Shown here: positions 8,716 through 18,500 of the stretch, in pieces
Numbering within the stretch: position 1 is the stretch's first letter
How the letters are laid out: every line of letters begins with the position of its first letter
Source: Gammaproteobacteria bacterium
GTDB taxonomy: Bacteria; Pseudomonadota; Gammaproteobacteria; GRL18
Reading direction: 5' to 3'
DNA: 49,473 nt
Assembly (NCBI GenBank): GCA_027012135.1
Contig: JALUZF010000269.1
Coordinates: 1-49,473 of the forward strand
Notes under the pieces: generated by a model
The model's database searches: none
The model's input: the letters and a program-made list of their open reading frames with translations, nothing else
What the model was told of the DNA's origin: nothing
Translations under genes and position numbers: made by a program

Positions 8716-10070
8716 TACTTCATACTCCCGTTATTGATTGAGGCAACGGTTGCAGTATTGTCACTACCGGTTTTAAAGTAATTAACCATATACTCTACAT
8801 TATCCCTGTATTCCATATTACCGCAGTGTCCTCCGGTAGGATAAACCATGGCCCGACCGGGAAATAAACTTTTTATCTGGTCGATTTCTCCCGCCTGTAA
8901 AATAGGATCATTTTCATTATGCATTAAGCCAATTTTGTCTGTATTTATCAGGTAGTCCCTGATGCTTAACAGGCTGGTATCATTGACCAGTGATGCTTTA
9001 TCTTCACCTGTTTTGCGATTGAAATAGGGTACATATACCTCATTAACATAATCAACAAAGCCTAAACGGCGTGTTGCTTTAGAATATTCAGTTAAAGATG
9101 TGGTGCTGGTTAGCTCTGTACCTTTAGGAACCACATAACCGAGATTGTTTGCAACATCGGTAACAAAGATAAGATTGGCCGATGATAACCGAAAGGCAAC
9201 ACCAATCAGGGCCTGCATACTGTAATTACCTGGATCCTTGTCTTTATAGGCAGAATACAGAAAATCTGAACTAAGCAGGTTAATATCAGGGTTATCCTTG
9301 TGATATTGAGTAAGGTTATTAATCAGGTTTCTGAAGTAAGTGTTGAAATTATCCATGCCGCCTGGAATATTATCTTCAAGCATTCTGTCAAGCTTCTGTA
9401 CTGAATTATACAGATTCAAAGGTGGGTTAATCATCATAACTTTATTGAAGTTAAAGGCTTTTTCCTGTTCATCAAGACGGGCAACAAAAGCCGCATGAGA
9501 GGCGCCCAGGCTGTAACCTATCAGATCATATTGACTTACATCCAGTTCAGGATGCTGCTCAATAATTAACTTCATGACCTTATATAAATCTTCTGCATCT
9601 TCTTCCAGGTTTCCGGGAATAGCTGTTTCGGATGCATTAAGCATAAAGTTGGATACAGTAGGAGAATTTATACTGACGACATGAAAGCCGGCATTGTAAA
9701 ATGCCCGCTGAAAGAGCTTCATTTTGCTGCTTAAATGAGTAGCTCCGGTACCGGCTATAGCAAACACCAGCGGGGCTTTATGTTTCTGAGCCGTTAAAGT
9801 GTATTTAAGTCCTTTCTTTTCATACCAGAAAACATCCGGGATAGAGTCTGTTTTACCGGGTTCTTTTAATGCATATTCTTTAGCCGGTATATCGGTATAT
9901 TCAGGTAATTCAGCCTTATAACCATTAGGTGTACCAATAATGGTGGCGGCATAGGCATTATCGATAGGGTATGCATAGCCTGCAGCACCTTCACTTGCAT
10001 TAGCAAAGGTCGTCGCTAATGTTCCCGCAGCCAATAGCAGGGCTGCGCCAAGCTTTTGTATTTTCAGCAT
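8715..10070 (-). CDS. Exported alpha/beta-hydrolase paired with MlaA
   Basis: Secreted or periplasmic serine hydrolase of 451 aa. A signal peptide is cleaved near residues 23-26 (ANA). The nucleophile elbow is GYSLG with Ser 187. A plausible triad is completed by Asp 388 (NENDP) and His 415 (GGHCG), at the right spacing for an alpha/beta-hydrolase. The catalytic region follows an APLVFAIAGTG strand and a likely oxyanion hole around residues 106-109. It is upstream of and translationally coupled to mlaA, which suggests work on lipids or acyl chains at the outer membrane; that role is inference. Substrate is unknown. Confidence 0.85.
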   Translation of the reverse strand: MLKIQKLGAALLLAAGTLATTFANASEGAAGYAYPIDNAYAATIIGTPNGYKAELPEYTDIPAKEYALKEPGKTDSIPDVFWYEKKGLKYTLTAQKHKAPLVFAIAGTGATHLSSKMKLFQRAFYNAGFHVVSINSPTVSNFMLNASETAIPGNLEEDAEDLYKVMKLIIEQHPELDVSQYDLIGYSLGASHAAFVARLDEQEKAFNFNKVMMINPPLNLYNSVQKLDRMLEDNIPGGMDNFNTYFRNLINNLTQYHKDNPDINLLSSDFLYSAYKDKDPGNYSMQALIGVAFRLSSANLIFVTDVANNLGYVVPKGTELTSTTSLTEYSKATRRLGFVDYVNEVYVPYFNRKTGEDKASLVNDTSLLSIRDYLINTDKIGLMHNENDPILQAGEIDQIKSLFPGRAMVYPTGGHCGNMEYRDNVEYMVNYFKTGSDNTATVASINNGSMK

Positions 10071-10243
10071 ATAGTATTCCGTATTTTGTTTAAACCATTA
10101 ATTATTTATATCTGAAATCATCTGATTTTCAGCTGTAAAAACCCTGTAATTATATAATAAGCCAGAAAAAATAGCAGATAATCCTGGCACTATAGCCCCG
10201 GCTGACCCTGTTATGGAAGGGATTAATGACTAAACAGTATTTT

Positions 10244-10480
10244 TTAACCTGTTATCCATTCCCGGATCTGATCCGGGCCGGGTAAGCCCCCGGCATGAAC
10301 AACTTTCTCATCCACTACCACCCCGGGCGTGGACATTATGCCGTATGCCATGATTTCTGCCATATCAGTGACTTTTTCCAGATTAATCTCAACGCCAGCC
10401 TGTTCAGCGGCAATTTTTATCAGGTTGGCTGTGGTTTCACAGTTTTTACAGCCTGAACCCAGTACTTTAATGTTTTTCAT
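10244..10480 (-). CDS. Mini-thioredoxin (CxxC redox protein)
   Basis: A 78-aa thioredoxin-fold protein of the redox-active disulfide protein 2 type. The active site GCKNC has Cys 11 and Cys 14 directly after strand 1, and a cis-Pro motif STPGVVVDE follows at about residues 51-59. No signal peptide, so cytoplasmic. It lies 12 bases after the ACR3 gene in the same direction. Such proteins often sit beside arsenic or permease genes, and a role in supplying thiols for arsenate reduction or in protecting Cys of the regulator is inference. No arsC gene is present in the window. Confidence 0.85.
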   Translation of the reverse strand: MKNIKVLGSGCKNCETTANLIKIAAEQAGVEINLEKVTDMAEIMAYGIMSTPGVVVDEKVVHAGGLPGPDQIREWITG

Positions 10481-10492
10481 ATAAGGGATTCC

Positions 10493-11560
10493 TTAAGTTT
10501 TTTTGACTCGAATTCCAGACTCATACCAGCCTTTGGAACGGTTAACAATTTTAACGACTGAAAGCATTACAGGGACTTCAATTAATACCCCGACTACGGT
10601 TGCGAGTGCCGCCCCGGACTGAAAGCCAAATAATACAATGGCGGTGGCCACGGCCAGTTCAAAGAAATTACTGGCACCAATCAGGGCAGAAGGGGCGGCA
10701 ACATTATGAGCCTCACCCAACTGCCGGTTGAGGAAATAGGCCAGACCGGAGTTAAAATAAACCTGGATCAGGATAGGAACGGCCAGCATGGCAATAATCA
10801 TAGGCTGGGCAATGATCTGCTCACCCTGAAAACCAAACAGCAGTACCAGGGTGGTTAATAAGGCCATAAGAGACAGTGGCCCAAGCACAGATAATGTTGA
10901 TTCCAGTCGTCTGGAACCATCGCCGTCTTTTAACAGCCAGTAACGCCATAACTGGGATAGTATAACAGGGATAACAATGTATAAAATTACCGAGAGAAGC
11001 AGAGTGTCCCAGGGAACTGTTATTGAAGACAGGCCTAATAATAGTCCCACAACAGGCGCAAAGGCAAAAATCATAATAAAATCATTTAAGGCCACCTGAG
11101 TCAGGGTAAAATGAGGTTCGCCATCAGACAGGTTGCTCCAGACAAACACCATGGCAGTACAGGGTGCAGCGGCCAGTAAAATAAGTCCGGCAATATAGCT
11201 GTCTATCTGATCAGCTGGCAGCCAGGGGGCAAAGACGCCGCGAATAAACAGCCAGCCAAGTAAGGCCATGGAAAAGGGTTTGACGGCCCAGTTAATAAAC
11301 AGCGTTACACTGACACCACGCCAGTGTTCTTTTACCCGATTAAGTGCCTTAAAATCAATTTTTAATAACATCGGAATGATCATCAGCCAGATCAACAGTG
11401 CAACAGGCAAATTAACCTGAGCAATTTCCATGGCAGCCAGCGCATGAAAAGGGGCAGGGAACCAGTGACCGGCAATAATACCGATAATAATGCATAAAAA
11501 AACCCAGAGCGTCAGATAATGCTCAAAAAAACCGATTTTTGCAGATTTTTCAGTAGTCAT
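10493..11560 (-). CDS. acr3: Arsenite efflux permease, ACR3 family
   Basis: Inner-membrane carrier of 355 aa with about ten hydrophobic helices. It expels arsenite (and perhaps antimonite) using the proton gradient. The family signature AAPCTAMVFVWSNL, with the conserved Cys in the fourth or fifth helix, is present, as is the GASNFFELAVATAI segment near the C-terminus. Length is normal for ACR3(1)-type proteins. It lies between arsR and the mini-thioredoxin gene, all on the minus strand, making a small arsenic resistance operon. Confidence 0.95.
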   Translation of the reverse strand: MTTEKSAKIGFFEHYLTLWVFLCIIIGIIAGHWFPAPFHALAAMEIAQVNLPVALLIWLMIIPMLLKIDFKALNRVKEHWRGVSVTLFINWAVKPFSMALLGWLFIRGVFAPWLPADQIDSYIAGLILLAAAPCTAMVFVWSNLSDGEPHFTLTQVALNDFIMIFAFAPVVGLLLGLSSITVPWDTLLLSVILYIVIPVILSQLWRYWLLKDGDGSRRLESTLSVLGPLSLMALLTTLVLLFGFQGEQIIAQPMIIAMLAVPILIQVYFNSGLAYFLNRQLGEAHNVAAPSALIGASNFFELAVATAIVLFGFQSGAALATVVGVLIEVPVMLSVVKIVNRSKGWYESGIRVKKT

Positions 11561-11581
11561 TTTCTCTCTTTAAAAAACAGG

Positions 11582-11650
11582 GTTAAGTGCTAAGCGTTAA
11601 GTAAGAGCTAAGAGCATTAAATCCGGTAATGCTTTTTGTTAACACTTAAC
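11582..11650. promoter_or_regulatory. Inverted repeats between arsR and acr3
   Basis: The 106-base gap inside the arsenic operon holds nested inverted repeats. GTTAAGTG (11582-11589) pairs with CACTTAAC (11643-11650). Inside it AGCATTA (11613-11619) pairs with TAATGCT (11627-11633). The 5' part also repeats a TAAG-type word several times. In the leftward transcript this could form a branched structure that attenuates or stabilises mRNA between regulator and pump; function is unknown. Confidence 0.4.
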
Positions 11651-11666
11651 GTTTTTTTTCGCTTTC

Positions 11667-12023
11667 TCAGGCACTACAAAGATTTGCCGGGCGATCAGGC
11701 ATTTGTTGCAGTCTAACATCATCATCATAAAACGGTGCTGTATGTTTTATATTGTTAACAGATAAAATCATCATTTCTGTTATCCATGCGGGTAAGTCAG
11801 GGTGCAGACGATAATAAATCCATAAACCGTTTTTTGTGTCGCTGACCAGCCCGGATTTGCGTAAATTTGCCAGGTGGTGAGATATTTTGGGCTGTGGCAG
11901 ATCCAGGGCATGGGTAAATTCACAGACACAAAGCTCACCGTGCTGTAGCAGTAAGGCAAGACAGCGTAGACGGGTTTCATCAGAAAGTGACTTAAATAAT
12001 TGAGCTGGAGCTATGGCAGTCAT
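11667..12023 (-). CDS. arsR: ArsR-family arsenic-responsive repressor
   Basis: Winged-helix repressor of 118 aa. The ELCVCEF motif (Cys 32 and Cys 34) matches the As(III)-binding ELCVCDL of classic ArsR proteins, and a further Cys at residue 21 precedes it. The DNA-binding helix-turn-helix is about residues 37-60, with QPKISHHLANLRKSGLV as recognition helix and wing start. Known ArsR proteins leave DNA when arsenite bridges the Cys. It heads the acr3-thioredoxin operon and faces a perfect palindrome just upstream, a likely autoregulatory operator. Confidence 0.95.
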   Translation of the reverse strand: MTAIAPAQLFKSLSDETRLRCLALLLQHGELCVCEFTHALDLPQPKISHHLANLRKSGLVSDTKNGLWIYYRLHPDLPAWITEMMILSVNNIKHTAPFYDDDVRLQQMPDRPANLCSA

Positions 12024-12064
12024 TAATTATCCTGTTAAGATATATTAAATACATCTAAGGAAAT

Positions 12065-12088
12065 CTATATTTATATATATAAATATAG
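12065..12088. promoter_or_regulatory. Candidate ArsR operator, 24-bp palindrome
   Basis: A perfect 24-base palindrome, two CTATATTTATAT half-sites, lies 42 bases upstream of the arsR start, in the divergent region with the ynfA-like gene. ArsR-family operators are typically AT-rich palindromes overlapping the promoter. Its place fits control of arsR-acr3 and possibly of the divergent gene. Some AT-rich palindromes arise by chance, so binding is not proven. Confidence 0.6.
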
Positions 12089-12145
12089 TACGGCGGGTTA
12101 TTTATTAAGTCAACCTGTAAAATGTAAATACTGGAATTATTGATA

Positions 12146-12481
12146 ATGAGTTTAATACAAACTGGTTTGCTTTTTGTTTTAACGGCAATTGCTGAAATTA
12201 TTGGTTGTTACCTGCCTTATATGTGGCTAAGAGAAAATGCTACTATGTGGCTTTTGCTACCAGCAGCATTGAGCCTGGCAGTTTTTGTCTGGTTACTCAG
12301 TCTGCATCCAACTGAATCCGGACGGGTCTATGCCGCTTATGGCGGTGTTTATGTCAGTGTCGCTATTGCCTGGTTATGGTTAATTGACGGTGTTCAGCCA
12401 ACCCGATGGGACTTTATTGGTATGGTTTTTATGCTGACCGGCATGTTGATTATTATTTATGGAAGTTTAAATTATTCATAG
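12146..12481 (+). CDS. ynfA: YnfA/UPF0060-family membrane protein
   Basis: Small inner-membrane protein of 111 aa with four hydrophobic helices. Typical UPF0060 motifs are [14 protein letters not shown] near residue 15, [16 protein letters not shown] and a final GAxI-like helix. I place the start at the ATG at 12146; an in-frame TTG two codons earlier would give 113 aa, but E. coli YnfA is 108 aa. YnfA is related to small multidrug resistance transporters. It is divergent from arsR across the palindrome, so co-regulation by metal is possible but unproven. Confidence 0.9.
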   Translation: MSLIQTGLLFVLTAIAEIIGCYLPYMWLRENATMWLLLPAALSLAVFVWLLSLHPTESGRVYAAYGGVYVSVAIAWLWLIDGVQPTRWDFIGMVFMLTGMLIIIYGSLNYS

Positions 12482-12528
12482 AAATCATTAATATATATAA
12501 TATATCTAGAAAAGCCCTCTCTTATTCT

Positions 12529-12615
12529 CACGCTCCCTCGTAGGAATGCATACATTGTGTAATTTAAAACCAGAACAAACGTCTTGAAGGTTTCCACGCA
12601 GGAGCATGGGAACCC
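12529..12615. repeat. Degenerate intergenic repeat with CACGCTCC/GGAGC cores
   Basis: The 241-base gap 12482-12722 has no gene. It holds CACGCTCC (12529-12536) followed by GTAGGAATGCATAC, then TTTCCACGCAGGAGCATGGGAA (12591-12612), itself an imperfect hairpin (TTTCCACGC / GCATGGGAA). This resembles CCCACGCTCC-GCGTGGGAA type intergenic repeats common in gammaproteobacteria of this kind. The reverse complement of its CACGCTCC core recurs at 45874-45881. The rest is AT-rich, with an ATATATAATATAT run just after ynfA. Confidence 0.45.
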
Positions 12616-12722
12616 AGTACCCAGAGAGCTAGAGTTAGGATTTCAAAATTTATTATTGCCAAAGTTGATTACTTGCGATATAGTGCAACTTAATCTATAA
12701 CCTAAAGATAAGAAAATCCTCT

Positions 12723-13073
12723 ATGTTTATTCGTCAACTGATAATTAATTTATTGGTTTTAAATATTGTCCTAAGTAACTTTGCCTGGGCAATAGACGAG
12801 TGTGCCTATGATTTCAGTAATAGTGATGCAATTATTTTTTCAATAAGCAGTGATCAGTCTGCTGGAAATTCCTCACTTGATAAGGATAGTGATAATAACG
12901 CTTCTACCAATGTTAGCTGTGACAGTCATTGTTTTGCCAATGTCAGACTGGTTTATTTTGCTTTTGATCTCACTGACATTCCATTTCTTGATAACCATTC
13001 CACCATTAATTCCCGGCAAGTCAACTGGCATTCTGTAAATACTCAGCCGCCTGTAAAACCTCCCAGAGTCTGA
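12723..13073 (+). CDS. Small exported Cys protein heading metal efflux operon (CzcI-like position)
   Basis: Protein of 116 aa with an N-terminal signal peptide cleaved after AWA (about residue 23). The mature part is acidic and has four Cys, including a CDSHC cluster (about residues 65-69), which could hold metal or form a disulfide. I find no clear family. It sits where small periplasmic regulators such as CzcI precede czcC in other RND metal operons, and the gene order alone suggests that role. A 117-base gap to the czcC-like gene leaves room for a separate promoter. Confidence 0.6.
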   Translation: MFIRQLIINLLVLNIVLSNFAWAIDECAYDFSNSDAIIFSISSDQSAGNSSLDKDSDNNASTNVSCDSHCFANVRLVYFAFDLTDIPFLDNHSTINSRQVNWHSVNTQPPVKPPRV

Positions 13074-13190
13074 ATCTTTTAAATTGTAGTTCGTAAACAG
13101 TAGTAATAGTACCTGGGTCAAATTTATTCCTGATCGGTATTTATTCATTTGCTTACGAATAGTTTTTATTTTTAAGATCAGGACTTTTTT

Positions 13191-14465
13191 ATGTTTAAGA
13201 TTATATTTATTGTCTCTTTAATGACAGGGGTAATTCTGTCAACGGTGTCTGCAGCCGATATCAGTCAACGTTTTAACCAAAATCAGAGGGTTTTTACCCA
13301 GAATACCAGCCGTCTTAGCGCGCTGGTTGATGAGTTATTAACAACTAATCCAGCCCTACAGGCAAAACAGGCCAGAGTAGAAGCCTCATCAGCCCAGTAC
13401 CAGGCTGATTCACAGGCTTTATATAACCCGGAACTGGATATTGATTATGAAAATACTGATACCGATACCAGCAGTATCGGTATTTCACAGGCCATTGACT
13501 GGTCTGATAAAAGGGGAGGTCGAAAAAAACTGGCTCAGTTTAGACAACAGCAATCCACTGCTGAGTTACAGCTTGCCCGACAGTCATTATCTGCACAACT
13601 GCTACAGAACTTATCCAGTTACCATTCCGCAAAAGATAAAAATGATCTTATTCAGGTGCGTATTGAGCTATTAAGTGAGTTTGTCTCCATTGCCAGAAAG
13701 CGTTTTCAAAGCGGTGATGTCAATCAGGCCGAGCTTTCACTGGCCCGCCTGGCTTTTGCAGACGCTTCTATGCAACGCTCCAGGGTTGCCAGTGAACTAA
13801 TGTCTGCCAGGCAATCATTAATTACCTTAATGGGTAAAAGCATCAATCAATGGCCCGGACTTCCCTTTACATTACCTGCTATCAATTTTCAGGAAGAACA
13901 CATTCAGACCATTATAAACAGACACCCTGAATTGTTGGTGCAGTCTGCCAGAATAGAATCTGCCATGGCTAAAGTCCAGTTGCGCCGACTGGAACAAAAT
14001 GCCGATCCGGTGATAGGAGTAAGGGCGGGTCGGGATGACTCCAATGATCTGGTGGGGTTTAATTTCTCTATACCGCTTAATATTCGCAATAGCTATAAAG
14101 CTGAAGTCAATGTTGCCAATGCTGAATTGATTGAGTCCGAGTTTCAAAGCAGGAATCTTTCCCGCCAGCTTAAATCACAGCTAATTACTACAGCAAGCCG
14201 CTATCAACTGGTTCGAAAAACCTGGATGGACTGGCAGAAAATTGGGCAAAGCAGTATGGATAAACAGTTTAGTCTTATCCGTAAACAATGGCAGGCCAGC
14301 GAAATCAGCAGCACCGAGTATTTTTTACAACTTAACCAGTCCCTTGAAACCCGTCTTAGTGCCATAGAATTAAGACAGGAATTCTGGAGTGCATGGATAG
14401 ACTGGTTAGAAGCTTCTTCAGGCATTATGCAATGGCTTAATTTGAACAACAAAACAGAGAAATAA
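13191..14465 (+). CDS. czcC: Outer-membrane channel, CzcC/TolC family
   Basis: Outer-membrane efflux protein of 424 aa. A signal peptide ends at about residue 22 (VSA) and there is no lipobox Cys. Two repeats of the outer membrane efflux domain show as long alpha-helical stretches rich in Gln, Ala, Ser and Leu (about 35-215 and 235-410), with a LVGFNFSIPL strand between them. It forms the exit duct for the RND pump. It ends 2 bases before the adaptor gene, so the genes are one operon. Confidence 0.9.
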   Translation: MFKIIFIVSLMTGVILSTVSAADISQRFNQNQRVFTQNTSRLSALVDELLTTNPALQAKQARVEASSAQYQADSQALYNPELDIDYENTDTDTSSIGISQAIDWSDKRGGRKKLAQFRQQQSTAELQLARQSLSAQLLQNLSSYHSAKDKNDLIQVRIELLSEFVSIARKRFQSGDVNQAELSLARLAFADASMQRSRVASELMSARQSLITLMGKSINQWPGLPFTLPAINFQEEHIQTIINRHPELLVQSARIESAMAKVQLRRLEQNADPVIGVRAGRDDSNDLVGFNFSIPLNIRNSYKAEVNVANAELIESEFQSRNLSRQLKSQLITTASRYQLVRKTWMDWQKIGQSSMDKQFSLIRKQWQASEISSTEYFLQLNQSLETRLSAIELRQEFWSAWIDWLEASSGIMQWLNLNNKTEK

Positions 14466-14467
14466 CT

Positions 14468-15583
14468 ATGAGACTATACAGACAGCAAAATTTATTTACA
14501 TTGTTAATTATACTATTAATAACAATGCTCAATCCCAGCGTTTATGCTGAAGAAGATGGTGAAGAATCAATCGATATCTCTGAGCTAAACCAGGAGCAAC
14601 GTCAGGAACTGGGCATTGAAGTCAGTACGGTTAAAAAAGAGCAGTTGGTCAGCCAGCTCATTGCTCCCGGTGAAGTGCGTATAAATATTTACCACAGTTC
14701 CCAGATCAGTACTCGTATCAGTGCCCAGATTTTAAAACGTTATGTAAGGATGGGGGATGAGGTTAAGACAGGACAGGCGCTGATCAACCTGTCCAGTGTA
14801 CAGATGGCCGATGCACAGGGTGAGCTGTTTATTGCTGACAAGGAATGGCAACGAGTCAAAAAACTGGGGCGTAAGGTCGTTTCTGAGCAACGCTATATAA
14901 AAGCCCAGGTTACCCGTCAGCAGGCTTATGCCAAAGTACTGGCCTATGGTATGACGCAGTCTCAGGTTAACTCCTTGCTTAAAAGTAACAATGCCTCCAA
15001 TGCCACCGGAAATTTTGATCTGTTAAGTATTCAAAACGGCAGGGTGATCAGTGATGACTTTGTTCCTGGTCAGGTTGTTCAACCCGGTGATGTCCTGATG
15101 GAAATCAGTGATGAATCAAAATTATGGGTACAGACCCGGATTAACCCTGAAGATATTGCCAGCGTTAAAACCGGTGCTCCAGCTGATATTTTTGTCACTG
15201 ACAAAGACATCCTTCAAGGCAGGGTGATTCAGATACATCATAAAATAGATGAAGCCACCCGTACATTGCCCGTTAGAATTGAGGTGGATAATAAACAGGG
15301 TTTATTACATCCCGGTCAGTTTGTAAAAACTGCTCTGGAAGTTTCTACTGGTAAAAAAGTTGTGGCGGTACCGGTATCTTCTGTGGTGTTACTACAGGGC
15401 AACCAGGTGGTTTTTCAGTTAAAAAATAACCGTCTGGAAGTTCAGTTTGTAGAAACCGGTGAAGTACGTGATAACTGGGTGGAAATTAAATCCGGTTTAA
15501 AAGCCGGGGAGCAGATCGTGACTAAAGGGATGTTCCTGTTAAAGTCCTTTATGCTCAAGTCACAAATTGGCGATTCGGATTAG
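14468..15583 (+). CDS. czcB: Periplasmic adaptor, CzcB family
   Basis: Membrane fusion protein of 371 aa linking the RND pump to the outer membrane channel. A signal peptide ends near residue 28 (VYA), followed by an acidic stretch. The barrel-sandwich hybrid halves flank a short helical hairpin (about 100-165), with GRVISDDFVPGQVVQPGDVL as the second half. A beta-barrel and a membrane-proximal domain with VPVSSVVLLQGNQVVF follow. No His-rich N-terminal metal-binding region as in Cupriavidus CzcB is present. It ends at a TAG directly before the ribosome binding site of czcA. Confidence 0.9.
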   Translation: MRLYRQQNLFTLLIILLITMLNPSVYAEEDGEESIDISELNQEQRQELGIEVSTVKKEQLVSQLIAPGEVRINIYHSSQISTRISAQILKRYVRMGDEVKTGQALINLSSVQMADAQGELFIADKEWQRVKKLGRKVVSEQRYIKAQVTRQQAYAKVLAYGMTQSQVNSLLKSNNASNATGNFDLLSIQNGRVISDDFVPGQVVQPGDVLMEISDESKLWVQTRINPEDIASVKTGAPADIFVTDKDILQGRVIQIHHKIDEATRTLPVRIEVDNKQGLLHPGQFVKTALEVSTGKKVVAVPVSSVVLLQGNQVVFQLKNNRLEVQFVETGEVRDNWVEIKSGLKAGEQIVTKGMFLLKSFMLKSQIGDSD

Positions 15584-15593
15584 GAGAACAGCT

Positions 15594-18500
15594 ATGTTAA
15601 ATAAACTCGTAGAAAGTTCTCTGCATTATAAGTTTCTGGTACTGGTCGTCTTCGCCGTTGTTGCCTTTCTTGGCTGGCAGGCGGTTACTCGTATCTCCAT
15701 GGATGCGTTTCCCGATGTGACACCGGTACAGGTTAATATTTATACCGAATCAGACGGTCTGGCGGCAGAAGATATAGAACAGCTGCTGACCTTTCCTGTG
15801 GAATCCGGTATGGCTGGTCTGCCCGGGGTCAGAGAAATTCGCTCTGTCAGCCTGTTTGGTCTTTCCTATGTGTCCGTTTACTTTGAAGATGATATCGATA
15901 TTTATTTTGCCCGTCGTCTGGTCATGGAACGTCTGCAGGAAGTCAGTGACCGGATCCCGGAAGGTTATGGGACACCGGAAATGGGGCCTAATACTTCCGG
16001 CCTTGGACAGGTTTTCTGGTACACCGTTGAACGTGCCGATGAAAAGCTAAAAGATGCGGTAACTGATATGGACTTACGCACCATACAGGACTGGAATATT
16101 CGTTTAATGTTACGTACCGCACCCGGTGTTGATGATGTCATGTCCTGGGGTGGTCAGGAACTGCAGTACCAGGTCATTATTGAACCGCTGAAACTGATTG
16201 AATTTGGCCTGACATTCAGTGATGTTATTGAAGTACTTGAAGCTAACAATCGTCAGGTGGGAGGCCAGTACATTAATCAGGGTTCAGAACAATACCTGGT
16301 ACGCGGTCTTGGTCTGGTCGAAAATGAAACGGATATTGGTAATATTGTTGTTAAGGTTGATGATGGTACACCCGTTTATTTAAAACAGGTTGCCAGTATC
16401 TCTACCAGACCCTCGCTGCGTTCCGGAGCCGTTACCCGGGACGGTAAAGAAGTGGTACTGGGTATGGCACTGGCCCGTATTGGTGAAAATGCCAAAAATG
16501 TGGTTGAAGCGGTTAAGGAAAAAATGGCTGTGGTACAGTCGGCCTTACCCGAAGGCGTGGTTGTAAAACCCATTTATGATCGAACCGTACTGGTCGATAA
16601 AGCCATTAAAACCGCCACCAACGCCCTGATTGAAGGCTCAGTACTGGTCGCCATTATTCTGTTTTTATTTCTGGGTGAAATCCGTTCCGCACTGGTGGTT
16701 ATTACGGCATTACCCCTGGCCATGCTGATTGCCTTTATTATGATGTCCCAGCTTGGACTGAGTGCCAATCTGATGTCCCTGGCAGGTCTTGCCATTGGTA
16801 TTGGTATGATGGTGGATGGCGCCGTGGTGTTGACTGAAAATGCCTTTAGAATTATGGCCGAACGACGTGAGCAGGGAGAAAAAGTGGATCGTACCGCTGC
16901 CGTGCTGGCAGCAGCCCGAGATGTGGCCAATCCGATTGCTTTTGCCATATTAATCATTATTGTGGTGTTTCTGCCGCTGTTCAGTTTAACCGGACTGGAA
17001 GGTAAGTTATTTAAACCTATGGCTTTTAATATTACCTTTGCCATGGCCGGTTCATTAATATTGACCCTGACCATTATCCCGGTACTGGCAGCCATGATCC
17101 TTAAACCCAAAGAAGAAAAGGATACCTGGCTGGTGAGGATTCTCAAAAAGATTTATTTACCCACTTTAGCCTGGTGTCTGAAGAATAAAAAGAAAGTGGT
17201 CAGCAGTGCGGTAATTCTGTTAATGGCCAGCCTGGCCCTGTTTCCCATGCTGGGTAAGGAATTTATGCCTCAGCTACAGGAAGGCTCTATTATGTGGCGT
17301 ATTATTTCCATACCTTCAACTTCACTGGAAAAATCTATTGAAATCTCTAAAAAGGTTGAGAATATCCTCACTGAATTTCCTGAAGTTAATACAACTATTG
17401 CCATGATTGGGCGTGCTGAAAAAGGCGAAACCGCAGATGTCAATTACATGGAAATTTATACTGATATTAAACCTCATGAGCAATGGGGTAACAATAAAAC
17501 CATGGATGAACTGGCCGTAGAAATGCGCGAAAAACTGGAACGTGCTGTACCGACCTCAGTCATCAGTTTTACCCAGCCTATTCAGATGCGGGTTGAAGAA
17601 CTTATATCAGGAGTACGTGCCACATTAGCACTGAAACTGTATGGACAGGATCTTAACGAACTGGACAGCCTGAGTAAAAAAATCAAGGATACTATCTCAC
17701 AGGTTCCCGGTGTCAGTGATCTGGCCCTGGAAGCCAATCTGGGTAAACCGCAGATTAAAATCAAGGTAAACCGGGAAGCCCTGGCTCGTTATGGTATGAA
17801 TTCTGATGAGGTTATGACCATAGTAAGAAGCGGCATAGGTAACGAAGCTATAACCACCCTGATCCAGGGCGTCAGACGTTTTGATATTACCCTGCGTCTT
17901 GCTGACAGTGCAAAAGCCTCAGTAGAAACCATTAAGAATATTCCATTAAAAACCGCCAGCGGAGTGATTATTCCTCTGAAACAGGTCGCGGATATTTCAG
18001 TGGCTGAGGGCTATTCCTTTATTCGCCGGGAACAGCTGCAGCGTTACGCAGTTATACAGATGGATGTCAGAGGCCGGGATATAAATGGTTTTGTAGAGGA
18101 GGCTAACAAACTGATAACAAAACAGATCACCCTGCCTCCCGGCTACTGGGTAGAGTGGGGCGGTGCTTTTGAAAATCAGCAAAGAGCCTTGAAACGGCTT
18201 TCTATTATTGTTCCCTTAACCGTGTTTTTTATTTTTGTATTACTGTATACCGCCTTTAATTCCATTAAGTATGCAGCTTTAATTATAGCTAACGTACCAT
18301 TTGCTACTATTGGAGGACTGATATCTCTGTTTATTACCGGACAGTATCTATCAGTTCCTTCAGCTATCGGCTTTATTGCCGTATTTGGTGTAGCCATGCT
18401 TAACGGTATTGTCTTAATCAGTTTCCTGAATGAACTCAGAGAAAAAGGATTATCAGTACATGATGCTGTTCGCAAAGGTACCGAGCTCAGGCTCAGGCCG

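Noticed and set aside
12873-13148. 91-aa open frame on the minus strand across the small exported Cys gene
   Set aside because: The plus-strand frame has a signal peptide and fits the operon; the minus frame has neither a signal nor a ribosome site.
15567-15593. TTG start for czcA 27 bases upstream
   Set aside because: Overlaps the czcB end and lies before the AGGAGA site that serves the ATG at 15594.
16574-17146. 190-aa open frame on the minus strand
   Set aside because: Lies entirely inside czcA, opposite strand; Ala/Ser/Thr/Ile-rich shadow of membrane-helix codons with no motif.
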